From positions 24,231,806-24,295,805 of the forward strand of contig NC_133215.1 in assembly GCF_040436345.1 (NCBI RefSeq): a stretch of DNA of 64,000 bases. The letters run 5' to 3'. Within the stretch, counting starts at the first letter, position 1. Each line of letters opens with the position of its first letter. Both the position numbers and the translations under genes were made by a program. Below, piece by piece: positions 1-12,630 of this stretch. This stretch comes from Pagrus major. Its lineage: Eukaryota > Chordata > Actinopteri > Spariformes > Sparidae. Under the pieces are notes generated by a model. That model did not search any database, was not told the DNA's origin, and saw only the letters and a list, made by a program, of their open reading frames with translations.

Positions 1-2353
1 TGACTAAACAACTGGTTGATTAATTGAGAAAATACTTGACAGAAGAATCGACAATGAATTCATAATAATAATCATTAGTTGCAGCCATAATATGCTATTT
101 AGGAGCTGACTCGGAGGTCTTTAACACTGGTTTTGCCTACACATGAATTTAACACGATGATACCGCTGAATAAACAAACATACAGATCATCTGGGATAAG
201 AGTTTTTTGTCCACCCACCAAAGACTTTTTGCCTCGGCAACAACCTCTGTCCAACTCTGCCAGCAGAGATACAGTGATACTGCGATTCTTTTCTCGATAC
301 TTGAAATTGCCATTGCTTCATTGCTTAGATAAAAGGTGTCATCTCTCTAATCCTTTCCTTCTGGAAGTTCTTTTTTACAAATCTTTGTTAAATCCAAAGT
401 CTTGAGAGAGGGAAGGAAAGAAGGCTAACCTTGGCTAACTCTCCCAGTGCTTGAACTTTTGACAGAATCAGATAAACAGTACTTATCTGCTCTTTTTACC
501 CTACTCGAGGTTCTCAGGCAAATCCCTCTCTAAATCCAAAGTGTGGTGGGAAAGCGGATGAGTGTAAAGATCTAGGCTTGGCCTTCAGGACAGAAACCAT
601 TGTCTCAACACGGCTTATTTTAACAGCAGAGGGAGAAATTTGAAGAAAAGGAGGAGAAAGTGTGCTCACTGTTGTTACGCTGTATAATTGGTGGCTGTTT
701 GAGTTCGCTTACATTTCCCTCAGGTGGAGCAGCTCTGCACAATGTACTCTGCACATGCAGTGAGACAGCTTTATATTGCAAGGGGAGTGAAGTTCATGAA
801 TGCAAGCTCATTCTCTTGACCCACAGTTTAAAACATATGGGTTGTTTTATTAACTTTCTTTGCAGCAGCAACATTATAGTATTCTTAAATAAATACTACT
901 ACTACCACTAAGACTTTAAAGATGCAAAGTTCTCGAATTTAGGAATTTGTTTGTTATTTCAATGTCAAATAAAGTTTTATGGTCTCTTATATTTATATTT
1001 ACGCCTAATTAGATTTAGAAGACACATAAAGGGACTTAAAACTGGACTTAATAAACTGTAATAAGAGTAAAATACCTTGTGTTTTCTTGTGATGACGGGT
1101 TGATTATCTCGTTATATCGAGATAACAAAGTACTTAATTCACAATGTAACAGCATTAAAAGAATATTTGTGAGCATGGCCGTTCTCTGCCTCCGTAATAA
1201 ATAAAGTGAAAACAGCCAACAGTTTCTGCTGTCAAAGCTTGGGATTCACCACTGCTGGCACTGCTGACATGTGGTCCTAAAGAGGTCTTAAATATTCTGA
1301 CGCACAGTATGTGTCAGGGCAGGAGAGAGACGCCTTTTGCTTTTTTGGTTGTTGTTTTTATTTTTTGAAACATGTTGTCCAATGTCTGAGTCACTGTCAG
1401 CAAACCGCTACTGGTTCCCTGCAGCACAGGACTCGCTGACACCTCAGCAATAAGTTACAGTGTTTCTCAACTGGCAGGGTAGAAAAACCTGTCTCAACCT
1501 GACGCTAGAAAAATGGTTCATCACGGTGAGCCAATCTTGGTCATTTTTGCACTGCTATTGGCATAAAGGTACCCTGTGGAGATTTTGACCACTGTTTTCA
1601 TGAGCATGTTCACATTTTCTTTTTATTGCACATGGACAAAGGCAAGCATGGAGGCAACGCAATATACTGTACATTCCTGACGTCAGTCTCACGCTATTCC
1701 ACTGATTGACTGCTGGTGGCAGTAACATGCACAGAAACATATCAATGCACCAACAAAGGCAGGAAAGAAGAAGGCTGCAAGCTTGTGAATCAGCTGTGGT
1801 GAAAGCTTTATTGAAGTCTATGGGCGATGCATGGACAAACACACTAAAACCCAACATATCTGCGTCGTATGACTTCTGGTGAAGAAATGCCTCCAGAAAA
1901 TGAAAGGAAACACTTCAGAGAGTAGGTTAACCACGGATTTCTTTATCTACACGTTGTTTATCTCTCGATTTCATTTGGGAAAGGCTCCTGTTCGCAGTGT
2001 AATTTCAGTCTCATCAGTGATATTTGGTCGAACCTGCCATGTTTGGTCACGACATTACAAGCCCTGTCAATCATTTGGAAAAAGAAATCAGTGGTGAACC
2101 TGCTCTCTCAAGTGTCTTCTTTCATTTTCTGGAGGCATTTCAGAAGTCAAATGTTGTAGATAAATTAGGTTTTAGTGTATTTGATATGTATATATATATG
2201 TATACTAACAGAAATGCTCCATATAAAAAGCTCACAGACACCAGGGTTCTAATACAACTCGTCTTTCCTCTCATCTCTCTGTCAGTATCTCTCATTCGTG
2301 ACTTACTGTAGATGTTTGAATGCATTATTTATAGACTCTGGACACACTGTCAA
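1..2353. other. Gene-free stretch, no recognised function
   Basis: Only short open frames without similarity to known proteins are visible on either strand. The sequence is moderately AT-rich with no long repeat that I recognise. It is probably intergenic sequence or part of a long intron of a gene outside the window. Confidence 0.5.
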
Positions 2354-2389
2354 ACACACACACGCATGCATGCACACACACACACACAC
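2354..2389. repeat. CA microsatellite, interrupted
   Basis: Imperfect CA dinucleotide run broken by a GCATGCATG core. It lies about 80 bases before a long GT run of the opposite composition, so the two are complementary when the strand folds back. Confidence 0.9.
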
Positions 2390-2466
2390 TCTGTACTCTA
2401 GGAGGAGCTCAAGGTCAATTTGATGAATTGAATTTGATTTGCTGGAGTAATGCACAAGAAAGGGGG

Positions 2467-2468
<2 letters not shown>

Positions 2469-2532
<64 letters not shown>
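2469..2532. repeat. GT microsatellite, about 32 units
   Basis: Uninterrupted GT dinucleotide run, one of the longest in the window. Open frames reading through it (poly-His/Thr on the minus strand) are artefacts of the repeat. Confidence 0.97.
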
Positions 2533-2537
<5 letters not shown>

Positions 2538-2539
2538 CC

Positions 2540-3952
2540 TGTGCGACCAATCAAGCAATGAAGACCTGATTCCCTCAGCCAATCACATTAGAGTGAGCTA
2601 AATGTGATTATCTGCACTTTGAGGAGAAGAGGTGAGGGAAGAACATCTCAAGGTGTCTTCTGTTTTCATTTCACCTCGAATCACACAGCTTTGTCACACT
2701 TAACCATTGAAAATGTCTCCCATTAGAGGGAATTGATGGACTTGCTGACACACTGTTAAGCCTACATGTCGACATATGATCAAATGTAAGTGAAGTTCGG
2801 TGGAGGAATAATAATGATCACAAAAAAATACGGTACTGTCTAATTGAAAACATAAAACTGATATTATACTTCAGATTGTATCAGCAAGAAGTAAAGTAAA
2901 TCCCCATTTTGTTTACAATATAGAGAATATATAGTTTCATTTTCAAAAAGTACGTTTCCTTATCTAGCTGGGTACTGTGTTATTTTTTAGCTAGGGTTTC
3001 TCAAACAGGAGTAAATATTTGATAGGGACTATTTTCAGTTGTAAATAAAAGAGTATGTTCTAAAGTAGAGGTCTGTGGCACCATGAATATAAAACAGTAA
3101 GATATATCAGGCTTTAGATGAACAGCATTTAGTCTTTTCATGAGATTTGACAACATTAAGAATAGAATACTATCACCCTTATTGTTTGATTGCTTGTCAA
3201 GCAGAACAGCCTGACTATACTCAAAAACTAAAATTTGGCGAGCCAGCTGCCTTTTATTTTCATTACAAAGTAGTAAACCGTGGAGAGCAGCAATTAAAAA
3301 ATAATGCCAAACACGGAGCATAGTGGGGTCTACTCAAGTTCACTTGTCGTCTGTCTTTTATCGTTTGCGAGTTGCAGCTGTGACAAGCTTCTCAAAAAAA
3401 AGGTCTTTACAAGCACATCATTTCTGCATCATTTTGCGAAACAAAAAACGTTGGCAAGAGTTTGTATTGAGATTAGGATTAACAATTCAGGAATAGGCCA
3501 CTCACTGTCATACGTTGTTTTAAGTATCTACAGCACAGTACTAACAAGCATTCATACACCCATCTTATCCAGAGAGCAGATACATTTTTCCACTTCTGGT
3601 GTCGGCATCGAGAGAGAATGAGTCAGTGATCCTATTCATATCTGCTTCTTCATTTAAGACAACTGTCTCCCCTCTTTTTCCAAGTTGAGTCAATTTCTTT
3701 TTTTACTTATGTCTGCCAAATCACAAAACCTCAAATTTGCCTTGAGGGGCTTTCAGCGTCTTAACAACACCGACTATGAAGAACTCCATAAAGAACCCCT
3801 TTCACAAGAAAATAAGCTCAAACATATTTTCTCAGCAGATTTAACTCAATGTTATGTCTAAAAATGGATCTGCTAATAAGTTATTAATGGTTTTTAAAAG
3901 TATAAAAAATGTTCGTCAAGCCACACCATTTAATGAAAACATAAAACAAAAG
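2540..3952. other. Gene-free stretch
   Basis: AT-rich sequence with only short, non-conserved open frames. No RNA gene, promoter or known repeat was recognised. Confidence 0.45.
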
Positions 3953-4376
3953 TTAAAGGAGAGATATTATGACACATCAGTTTTCTCATACTGTCCAGTC
4001 CAGCAGTACTGTATTCCCCTTCTGCCTTCTGAAACGCTCTGTTTTAGCTCCTGTCTCTTTAAGGCCCCTCCTCCTGAATACCCAGTCTGCTCTGATTGGT
4101 CAGCTCACACATGTCTGACCCAGCACCAATAACAACAACAGAGCAGCTGTGCTAAATCAATTCTTACGTGCTGAACTAGCCGCTAGGCATAATTTATGCA
4201 AATGTGTGACTCCGTGATGTAGTGTGATGTCACAAAGTCACAGAATCAAAGGCGGGACTATTGACGAGACGTTTCAGGAGCAGTGTTTTCATTGGGAGAG
4301 AGGAGCCACTGTTACGGTATATAAAAAACTGAAGGAAAGCAAAAAACTGAAAAAAAGCACAATAGGTCTCCTTTAA
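3953..4376. mobile_element. Short inverted-repeat element (MITE-like) with TTAA ends
   Basis: The left end reads TTAAAGGAGAGATATT. The right end is its near-exact inverse, AATAGGTCTCCTTTAA, with 14 of 16 positions pairing. Both termini carry TTAA, the target motif of piggyBac-type and Kolobok-type transposons, although the superfamily is an inference. The interior has no transposase frame, so it would be non-autonomous. A similar right end occurs near 12629. Confidence 0.6.
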
Positions 4377-5183
4377 ATGTTTGTTAATTTGGTAATTGAA
4401 CCTTACCATTAACTTATTGGCTGTATAGCGCTGACTTTTCTGCTGAGATAGTCAGGGTTTGACTGCTGCCTGGGGCCTTCACAGAATGATTGAGCTCAAT
4501 ACCTCGGGAATAATGACTACCTCACTTAACAGCCCCCCCCTATTCTGTCAAACTAACTTTAGTTTAAGGAGTTGGGAAGTGCTGAGTCAGCGCCGGAGCA
4601 CTCAGGAGCAGAAGCAATCAATGCACAAAGAAACCTCAGCGGGTCCTGAGTTTAAGGTAAGGTGCAAACACTGTGTATAATAACAACAGTGCTCGATTGA
4701 TGAATAATAATCCCAACTGTAAAATGAAGCACGATTTAATCATCTTTGTTCCGGAGGTAAGCACCTGTGTGCTACAGTGGCGACTCACAAAATATAATGT
4801 AGGGAGCCAAAGGTACAGTATATTATAATTTCACACCTACTTTGTCTACAAGTTGGGTCAACATTAACAAGTGGTTACATATACGAGGGGCCTATTATTG
4901 ACATGTTGCCTACGTCTACGCCTGTTGAAATGCTAACAAAAGAGAGCAAGGTGCACCATTAGTTCTTGTTTTGACATTTTAGTTCAGAAAAAGCCGAACG
5001 GTGACAGCAATTAAGGCACAGGAGAAAACCTGGCAACAAAAATCTTCTTTTGCTCAAAGTGCAATGTGTATAAAAGGGCAGGGGAAAGCCAGCTTGGGAG
5101 TGAAGCACACAGTTAGTTATTCTATATTCATGACACAAAGTGCAAATGGAGGTGATGGGAACAAAAGGACCTCTTCAATCCAA
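4377..5183. other. Gene-free stretch
   Basis: No protein-like frame or RNA gene was recognised. Short open frames here have no recognisable similarity. Confidence 0.4.
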
Positions 5184-5275
5184 ACTAGGGGTTGACCGAT
5201 ATGTTTTTTCATGGCCGATTATTAACGATTATTAGTTATCAAGGAGACAGATAACGGATATTTGGATTAGGATTT
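5184..5275. repeat. Fragment of a dispersed teleost repeat (TTGACCGATAT type)
   Basis: The segment contains GGTTGACCGATATG followed by GGCCGATTATTAACG. This resembles the ends of a repeat family common in teleosts whose copies carry GACCGAT and GGCCGAT motifs. The assignment rests on remembered family features, not a search. Confidence 0.4.
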
Positions 5276-5295
5276 TAAAAAAAAATGGTGGTAAC

Positions 5296-5359
5296 TTCAT
5301 CTTGATGATTTTTTTAGTTTGGAATCCTTCATCTTGATGATTTTTTTAGTTTGGAATCC
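5296..5359. repeat. Perfect tandem duplication of a 32-nt unit
   Basis: Two identical adjacent 32-nt copies, each starting TTCATCTTGATGA and ending TTTGGAATCC. Perfect identity implies a recent slippage or duplication event. Confidence 0.92.
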
Positions 5360-5954
5360 TTATTTACACAGATCCGATCTAACTTGTTTTTCTGGGGGAT
5401 ACAATGTGCAAGCCGAGCCCTCAGCCATGGTGACAGGCTTAGGCGACTCAAAATAAATCACGAAACCAATATAGGACTGTTAATCAGTGAGCTAGACAGC
5501 TTCATGTAATTCATGTGAGGATATTCATGATTATCATATTGTCAGTGTTTTTTTAATCACAATCCAAAATAAAATATTTTATCATCTCTATTGGCTACTG
5601 CAGTAAGAACCATCCACCAAACATCTGAACTCTGCAGACGTATGACTCTGGATTTGAGTCCTGCTGAATCATCTCAGTTATACATTGCTTCCAAGTATCT
5701 GTAACCAAAGAAGCCTTGGAGGATTAGTTAATGCACTGGCAGCATCTCTTTCACAGACATCCACACACTCATCACCGAACATGCTCAGCAAAACACTCAG
5801 CCACGATGTAGCAAATCCAAATCCAAACAGAAGCAAAACAGTTACAGGGTGGAAAAGAGCAAGGTAACAACAGGCCATAATATCTGATCCCTGGCAGTTT
5901 CTGTGTTGGAGTTCATGATTTCTGTGTCTCATAGTTCAAGATATTCCAGCCTGA

Positions 5955-6240
5955 AGTAAGTGTAAACCCACAGCGACGTCACCCACTGGCTTGTAGACTG
6001 CCATTTTGAAGTCTCGATTTTGGCCATCTTGTTTTTTTTTGGGGACCCTGGTTATCACCTATTTTACTCTAAATGGGATCATAATTCATTGAAGAAGACT
6101 TGAAACTAACGATCGAGACCATAAACTGATTAGGAAACTGTATGCTGGGGTAAAAAAATCAAGTGAGTAGACCAGGAAGCTGCCATCCATAAAGCTATGC
6201 TAGTGTGGCTACTAAAAATGGCGGCAGGAGAACCATATAC
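5955..6240. repeat. Diverged copy of a common teleost dispersed repeat
   Basis: The stretch carries CGTCACCCACTGGCTTG, then GCCATCTTG, then TTATCACCTATTTTACTC and GAAGAAGACTTGAAAC in order. I recognise this succession from a dispersed repeat widespread in teleosts. It has no coding potential. Confidence 0.5.
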
Positions 6241-9200
6241 AAATCTTTAGTTTTGGCCTTTATCCAATAACTGACAGGAAATGTGTGAAGGAAAAGCCAT
6301 GCAACAAACGTCCACAGTCAGAGTTAAGACCGAGGACGTTACAGTTACATGGTGCGCAGCTTAGACATTAAACCTCAGGCACGCCCAATAACGCAGCTTA
6401 ATTGATTTAACAGATTTCACTAACACTGACGTATTGACTGACAGGCCTGACCATCAGATTGATAGCTTAGCAGATTGATTACCTGGCTAATTGTTTTCTT
6501 TCATTATCTGATTTTTTTCTTTCCCCCTCGGGGAGCTTTAAAGATCCGGTGCGCTGTCAGCATTTTTACAGACACTTCTGTGGAAAGAGGTCACTGTGTC
6601 CCAATCAGTCAGCATGGACCGGAACCAAAGACGGCTCAGGCTCCTGCAACGACGTCTGAAATGCACTGACAGCAGAATAATCACCCTGATAGGCATACAT
6701 ATTGATTATCAGACACATATCAGCACTTTTTCTTTCTTGCATCCTCTCTCCCTTTCTTGTCTTTCTCTCATACACAAAAATCTATACCCTGAAGTCGGCC
6801 TGTGCAGCGTCCATAATTCATCTCGCCTGGAGATGCAGTACACACACACTCTGTCCTATACAATATCTATAAAACATCTCTCCAGCACAGGCAGAGTACA
6901 CACACACACAAGGCAAACACCCACACTGCCAAATCTATTCCCAAAGTCCGCAGGCGGAGCGCAGCCCGACTTCTGCGGAGTAAAACCAGCATCCAATGCA
7001 GTGCAGTTGATTTAAGAATTCATAGCGCAGACTCGAGGTACAGCAGCTATGCAGAGCGAGGCAGCGCCGGCATCCCCTGCATCCCAATGAGGAGGCTCAG
7101 CTTCAACTCCACATCCCACAACTGGAACTGCCTAACAGCTCTGTAATGTGGACAACAACATCTCAGCATCATGCATGGCTGACCGGTGTGTGTGTGACTG
7201 CTGCATTATAACTACCGGTACCACTTTCCTACAGTTCCTCTTGAAGCTATAGCTGACAAGGAGGATGGATTACAGGGTTATAAGGAGGACTAATTAGGGG
7301 GCAAATAATAGCTAAGATAATATTCTAAAGGATAATACCTGGAGGCTTTAAAGGACAAAAAGTCTTGCATAGTTCTTGGCAAAATAGCCCCTCTCTATTT
7401 CTCTTGCCTGAAAAGACACCAACAGCTTGCTTAGACTGCCTGGTGACAACTCGCTTTTTTTCCCTCATTATGAGGATTAGGAGAAAATTAAGCATCTCTT
7501 GTGCTTATACACACCTCTTCAGATTCCTCCGAGTGAGCTCAAAAATGTGTGAAAGATCAAGCTAAAAATAAGGGAAGGTGTCATTTTGGATACGCAAGGT
7601 TTCCCACTTGACAGGTCTGTTATTAGAACGTGAGAAGACGTACTACTGCTGCTGCTGCCTCTGTCGTATTTCATCTGCAGCAGTCGTTACCTCTCTGGCA
7701 GAGATTTGATACACTTTTAGGGAATCATCAGTCGCTTTTCTAGAAAAGCAGAAATGTAGAAAGCATGAACAGGTTTCCATAATCCTGGTCGTGTCGGGTT
7801 GTGACATTCAAGGACTTGACCCACAGGACATTATTTTTTAAAGAAGTCATGCCCTGCCCTGAGAGGTTTTTAAAAGATGGATGTAGAGAGAAAAAAGGAG
7901 AGAGAGAGGGAGGGAGAGGGGGAGAGGGGGACTGCGCAGCTGATGCTTGAAGTCAGGAGTTTGGTGCAGGATGGATTATCCCATCCCACCATCCCCATCA
8001 CTACCGGCCCAGTACTAGTACAGTACTTCTGCCGCTGAACAGCCCTTTAAATCCTTTACACTGCAGTGCTGTTAAATCAACCTCCAGCCCGGCACACTAC
8101 TCACCTCCCAGCGCAGCTTTCATTACAAAATTCATGATGAAGCAGTTCTGTGTTCTCCTCCTTCAGTGGTCACGTTATCAGGGACAGACCTGCAGCCGGG
8201 GGGACAGAATACACAAGCTATGACTGCATGAATACCACTGTTAGGACATGCAGTTTCACTCCAGCGGTTTTCATATACAAGAGTTTGATGGGATGGGGGG
8301 AGGACGGTGATGATGATGAGGAGCGATGCGGACAAGAAACGACCTCCAGACAAAGGACCTGCAAAACCAGCCCACCAAACAAACAACTTCTACTTTTTAG
8401 AATAATCACAATATCGTCACAGATGTGCGATCCCTTTAACTCTACTTCCTGAGCCCCAGAATGTGATCACCTCTGCTCTTGAGAACAAAACAGGGTGATT
8501 AAACTGGGTTAAGGTGGCTTTACCCTCAAGTACACGGTGTCCTGAGTTTCGTGGAGGCACCTGCATCCTCAATTTACAACCAACACTCCATCTTGTGTGG
8601 ATTTATGCTGACGCTGCCTGGCTTGGCTGTCATGTGTCCTTGTGGAAATAAAAGAAAAAGGGGCGAACAAAGACGGGGTCAAGGAAGAGCAAGCGGAGGC
8701 ATGATTTCGTGTCAGGAGACGGGCCTCAGAGGGCATCGCTTGACACAGTCTGAGAGAACAGGACTTTTAAAATATGCTTTCCAGCCTTACTCTACGTATA
8801 TCTGTAGTTCTGATTTGTGACTTTATAATGAGCATTATGACATTTTCTCCCCTAGTATGATCTTGTAGCATTTGTCATGGGATTTAAATAACTCAGGGAT
8901 TCAATTTATGATGAAATCTTGCATTTTTTCCTATAATATGACTTCTGGGACTCTGAGTTTGCAGACTTTAGGGTGCTTTTTGATGATTTAAAAAAAAATA
9001 TCTCCTGTTATTATAATATCCCAATGATATTTCTATGACAGTTGCAGAGCTGAAGAATGACTTTATATCGACCATTTCTGCTGCTGCCATTGCAGTAAAT
9101 GAAAGCAGGGGAGGGAAGAAAAAAAAAATCCTCCTCAAAACTTGCCGCACTCATTATTATGTCGCTGTTTCGTCCCCGACTCGTTTTCATTCGCCCAAAG

Positions 9201-9254
9201 TGGAATCTGCAGCATGCAGCTGAGCGTCTTTAAATCATTTCCTGGTTCTCTTCT
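6241..9254. other. Gene-free stretch
   Basis: Several short open frames exist, including one of 139 codons near 6596, but their composition is not protein-like and none matches a known family. No RNA gene was recognised. A purine-rich GAGA tract lies near 7888-7931. Confidence 0.4.
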
Positions 9255-9295
9255 TCATCATCATCATCATCATCATCATCTGCAGCAGCAGCAGC
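9255..9295. repeat. TCA then GCA trinucleotide repeats
   Basis: A run of about nine TCA units (9255-9280) is followed directly by about five GCA units (9282-9295). It lies just right of a minus-strand exon-like segment. No translated frame through it is supported. Confidence 0.9.
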
Positions 9296-9543
9296 ATCTT
9301 CTCCTCGCATGAACCCTTTACAGTATTAACACACCGACGCTGGTGCGGTGCAGCGTTTCTGTACAGTATGTGCTCTCTGTCAAATTACTGCAGATATTCA
9401 GAAGCCAGTTTGCTCCGGAGGCTGCGTGAGGAAGCATCAGCATCTTTTAACCCCAGTGCACCAACCTCTCACCATCCGGTCCCGTCGCTACCCACAGTAA
9501 AGCCTCTCACAAACACCCCTGTCTTCGCCTGATCGGACATACC

Positions 9544-9700
9544 TTGTTTTGATCCTCCTCCAAGTCTTTATATCCCTCCAAGAAAGAAAAAAAAGCTCCC
9601 GTCGCAGTCCACTCTCCTTCTCCTTCTCCTTCTTCTTCTTCTTCTTCTTCTTCTTCTCCTTCAGCGGGGTGAAAGAAATCACAAGTTGTGCGTCTCACGG
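9544..9700 (-). other. Possible minus-strand first exon or 5' UTR segment
   Basis: On the minus strand the sequence ends in AAAACAAG followed by GTATGT, a good splice donor (boundary near 9544/9543). Upstream on that strand are a GAAGAAG run and a TATAAAG motif. An open frame from about 9698 reaches the donor through a Glu-rich stretch. No downstream exon was found to the left, so this may be a non-coding first exon of a gene that continues outside the window, or chance. In human, RNF38 is the neighbour on this side of GNE, but no RNF38 coding sequence was recognised. Confidence 0.25.
9629..9657. repeat. CTT trinucleotide repeat
   Basis: About nine CTT units in a longer pyrimidine tract. On the minus strand they read GAA and produce a poly-Glu or poly-Lys artefact frame. 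Confidence 0.9.
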
Positions 9701-9900
9701 GCGGGTTTGTGCCTCTGTGCGTGTGTATGTGTGTGTGTGTGTGTCTCAGTTTGCAGACATGCCGGTTGTGTCAGAGTCGGGCTGCAGCGGCGGAGGAAGA
9801 GAGTGTATTCCTGCAGGACGAGATGAGAGCATGCAGAGGGAGAGAGGGGGGGAGGGAGGGGGAGGGAGGGAGAGAGGGAGCCCACCAATGTGATATCACT

Positions 9901-12379
9901 CCAGTCGAGCTCCTGGTTCATTTTTCACTGTTTCAACAAGGGATAAACACTCAAAAGTGCTTTTAAATGTTCCAAGTGGATCCAAATAAACTCGTGCAAC
10001 TGCAGGGAATCATAACAGAGGACAACATGTAAAACAGCCAATCAGCACCTTCCTCTCAGCTCTTAATGTATTAGCTCTTTTCTCATTAAGCCATGCCTTT
10101 AAGGCTCAAGGTTGCTTTAATTGTCTTCTGAAAGATGTGGGGGGGGGGTTTTCTTAGAAGAAAAAAAATGTTTGCAATGAAAAACACACAGTTTTTATAA
10201 ATGCAGTTGAAATGGCATGATGTTTAAAGGGGCTCCGTGGAGCATCTGTGCTGTGCTTGAAGCCGGTCGTTTGTTTACCTTCGCAGACTCCATTTCTAAG
10301 CTAACGTTAGTGACTGTTGTGGAGCAGCGAGCCAATAAAAAAGGTGATTAATACGTGAAAATCTGCGACAATTTTTGACATGAAACCCCTTTCATTAAAA
10401 AAAAAACTACTGACAAAAATATTCGCACACATGGCGTTTAAAGCAGCGATATTTGATTGTTTTGGCCACATGTTCAGCAGAAGTTGTTAACTCACAACCC
10501 AGTAGGTCGTGGCAGTTTGACGTGGCAGAATGGCAAAATTTAAGGTGTTGGATTTGTGTACGTACATGGGCACAAAATTGTTTTATGTATACAAATCCTG
10601 AAGATAACATTTTTTTCAGTACTTCCAGAACAGACTTTTATGAACCAAAATCCAGATCTCTCCCTAACCTTAACAAAGTGAATCCTATAGATCAAATGTC
10701 ACGGCTGTTTCACAAACTGAAAATGTTCCTTAACTTAAAGCTGCTATAAGCATTATTTTATTAAAAGACGATTAAATAGCTCTATATTGCAACAGTAATC
10801 ACTGTTATAGAGTGTTTGGTAAGTAAGCCATGACTCTCCTCCACCCACTCATGCAGTAAAAGAGGAAGGAGAAAAGACATTTTCTGCTATCGCTGCCCAC
10901 TTTATCCAATCAGGACAGAGAACTCCGTAAAGAGGCGGTCCTGTCTCCTCGGGGAACACACAGAGAGCAGGATCTTCCTGTTCTGGTACCTCCAGAGGCA
11001 TTGGACCAGTGTATGCTACCAATTCCAGCGTTCCCTGTGACGGCTGAGACTACCAAGAGATGAAAAACACTGGAAGAGAAGAAGGAGGCCTGAGATAGAG
11101 TCCCAAAGTCTGTGCAAAGACAGCTGTGTTGAAAGTCACAAAAACAACTTGTTCATGTTCATGTACACGAACCCTGTAGATCTTCTGTAATCCTGAGGAG
11201 TCAGGCAGGTGACTAGGAGGTTATTCACAGTAGGATCTTATATCTGAACATGGTGTCTTTATTTTATTTATCGATATTGGTTTGGTATTGATGTAGCCTG
11301 TTCATTTTAATAATTATGTACAGACCCAGACTTTTACATAAAATCCTGAAGGGGGTCATGAAGTTTTTTCTTATATTTTAATGTATTTTTCTGATGTACA
11401 GAATTGAATTAGTTTAATTAAATTAGTGCCAAGTATTGCCAAATGAAGCACTGAGGTAGAGGCTGACTTTGTTAATACAATTAATCGCTTGCTGAGTGGC
11501 AGTCTAGGCAGCGGTAATGATTGTATTGCTTTTGTGTCATTCGTGCCTCGTCACATCTGCCATCTTGACCCCTCGTCTGCAAACCCCGAGCCCCGAAGGG
11601 AACATAATGGAAATAACCCCTCTGGCTTTATTCGTTATCCTGACTTTTCCTTTAATGTAAGCAATTCCTGCCCTGGCAGAGCTGCTGTTTTTCAAATAAA
11701 ATCAATCAATCAATAGAGTAGTCGTCTCTATCCTAAAGTCCTCTTTCTAAAATCACGAGTCACAATGACAAGGCTTGGAAATAGTTTTAATAATATGGCT
11801 GGGGGGACAGGTTTATGGAAGGTTAAAAATATTACAGTAAGATATTTGACACCTTTATATTTCATTTTCCACTGGCAGACCAAAGATACTGTGGTGTAAT
11901 GTCAGCTGTTTCAACAGTCCCTTGAAGATATTTTCTTGGCAGGCTGGGGAAGACTGCAGCATATAATGTGATGCTGCAGCTACCCACAGAAGGCAGCATT
12001 AGATTTTCCCCAAAATGGATGCGTCACCTGTTGTCAGTGTTTTTAAAGGATTACTGCCTTTCTTAGGGTTATATTTTTTGGATCCACTCGATTTCTCACA
12101 TTTATTTGACAGAGAAAACCAAACAAACAAACAAACAGAAGTTTTGGCCTAAACTATCTATGTAATGTTGGCTCCATGTAGCTTTTGTCTGCTAATGGAC
12201 CATTAAAACACACAATTTTGGTGAACTTCCTTTAGTTTTACATGGAAATAAGTGGTTTACAGTTTTAGAGTTGTCTCTTTTATACTGACGGAGAATGGTT
12301 TTTGGGCTGCAGGGGGAATTTTTAGCTGCAATACCGTGGCCCCTGGACAAAATTGGAGGCAAGGCTGAGCGGTGCAGTG
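9901..12379. other. Gene-free stretch with repeat-like fragments
   Basis: No protein-like frame was found. The segment at about 10986-11070 (CCAATTCCAGCG ... CTGTGACGGCT) resembles 20806-20845, which suggests a dispersed family. A TTTAAAGGGGCTCC start near 10223 resembles ends of short teleost elements. Confidence 0.35.
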
Positions 12380-12630
12380 CTGTGTGGGTTCTATTCAAAT
12401 CTATGAGTGCTGCTCCTCGGCAGGCTTCCAGAAGTTGGCCAATCAGAAGAAAGCAGGCTTTTAGGGATGGAGGCTAAATCACCTTGTGTCAGACAGAGGA
12501 ACAACTGAGGGGCTGCACGAAGGGCCAATTAAATAAATATTTTTGAACAGTGAATCATGCAAAGCTAAGCCAGCGAATTCCCAGAATAAAAACATAGCGC
12601 TGGAAATGAGAATAATAGGTCCCTTTTAAT
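12380..12630. repeat. Right part of a TTAA-ended element
   Basis: The right end AATAGGTCCCTTTTAA matches the right end of the inverted-repeat element at 3953-4376 in all but two or three bases. I could not find a matching left end, so this is probably a truncated relative. The left boundary is approximate. Confidence 0.35.

Noticed and set aside
2303-2554. Poly-His/Thr minus-strand frame
   Set aside because: Direct translation of the GT microsatellite.
6596-7015. 139-codon plus-strand open frame
   Set aside because: Contains CA-repeat-derived His/Thr runs and no conserved motif.
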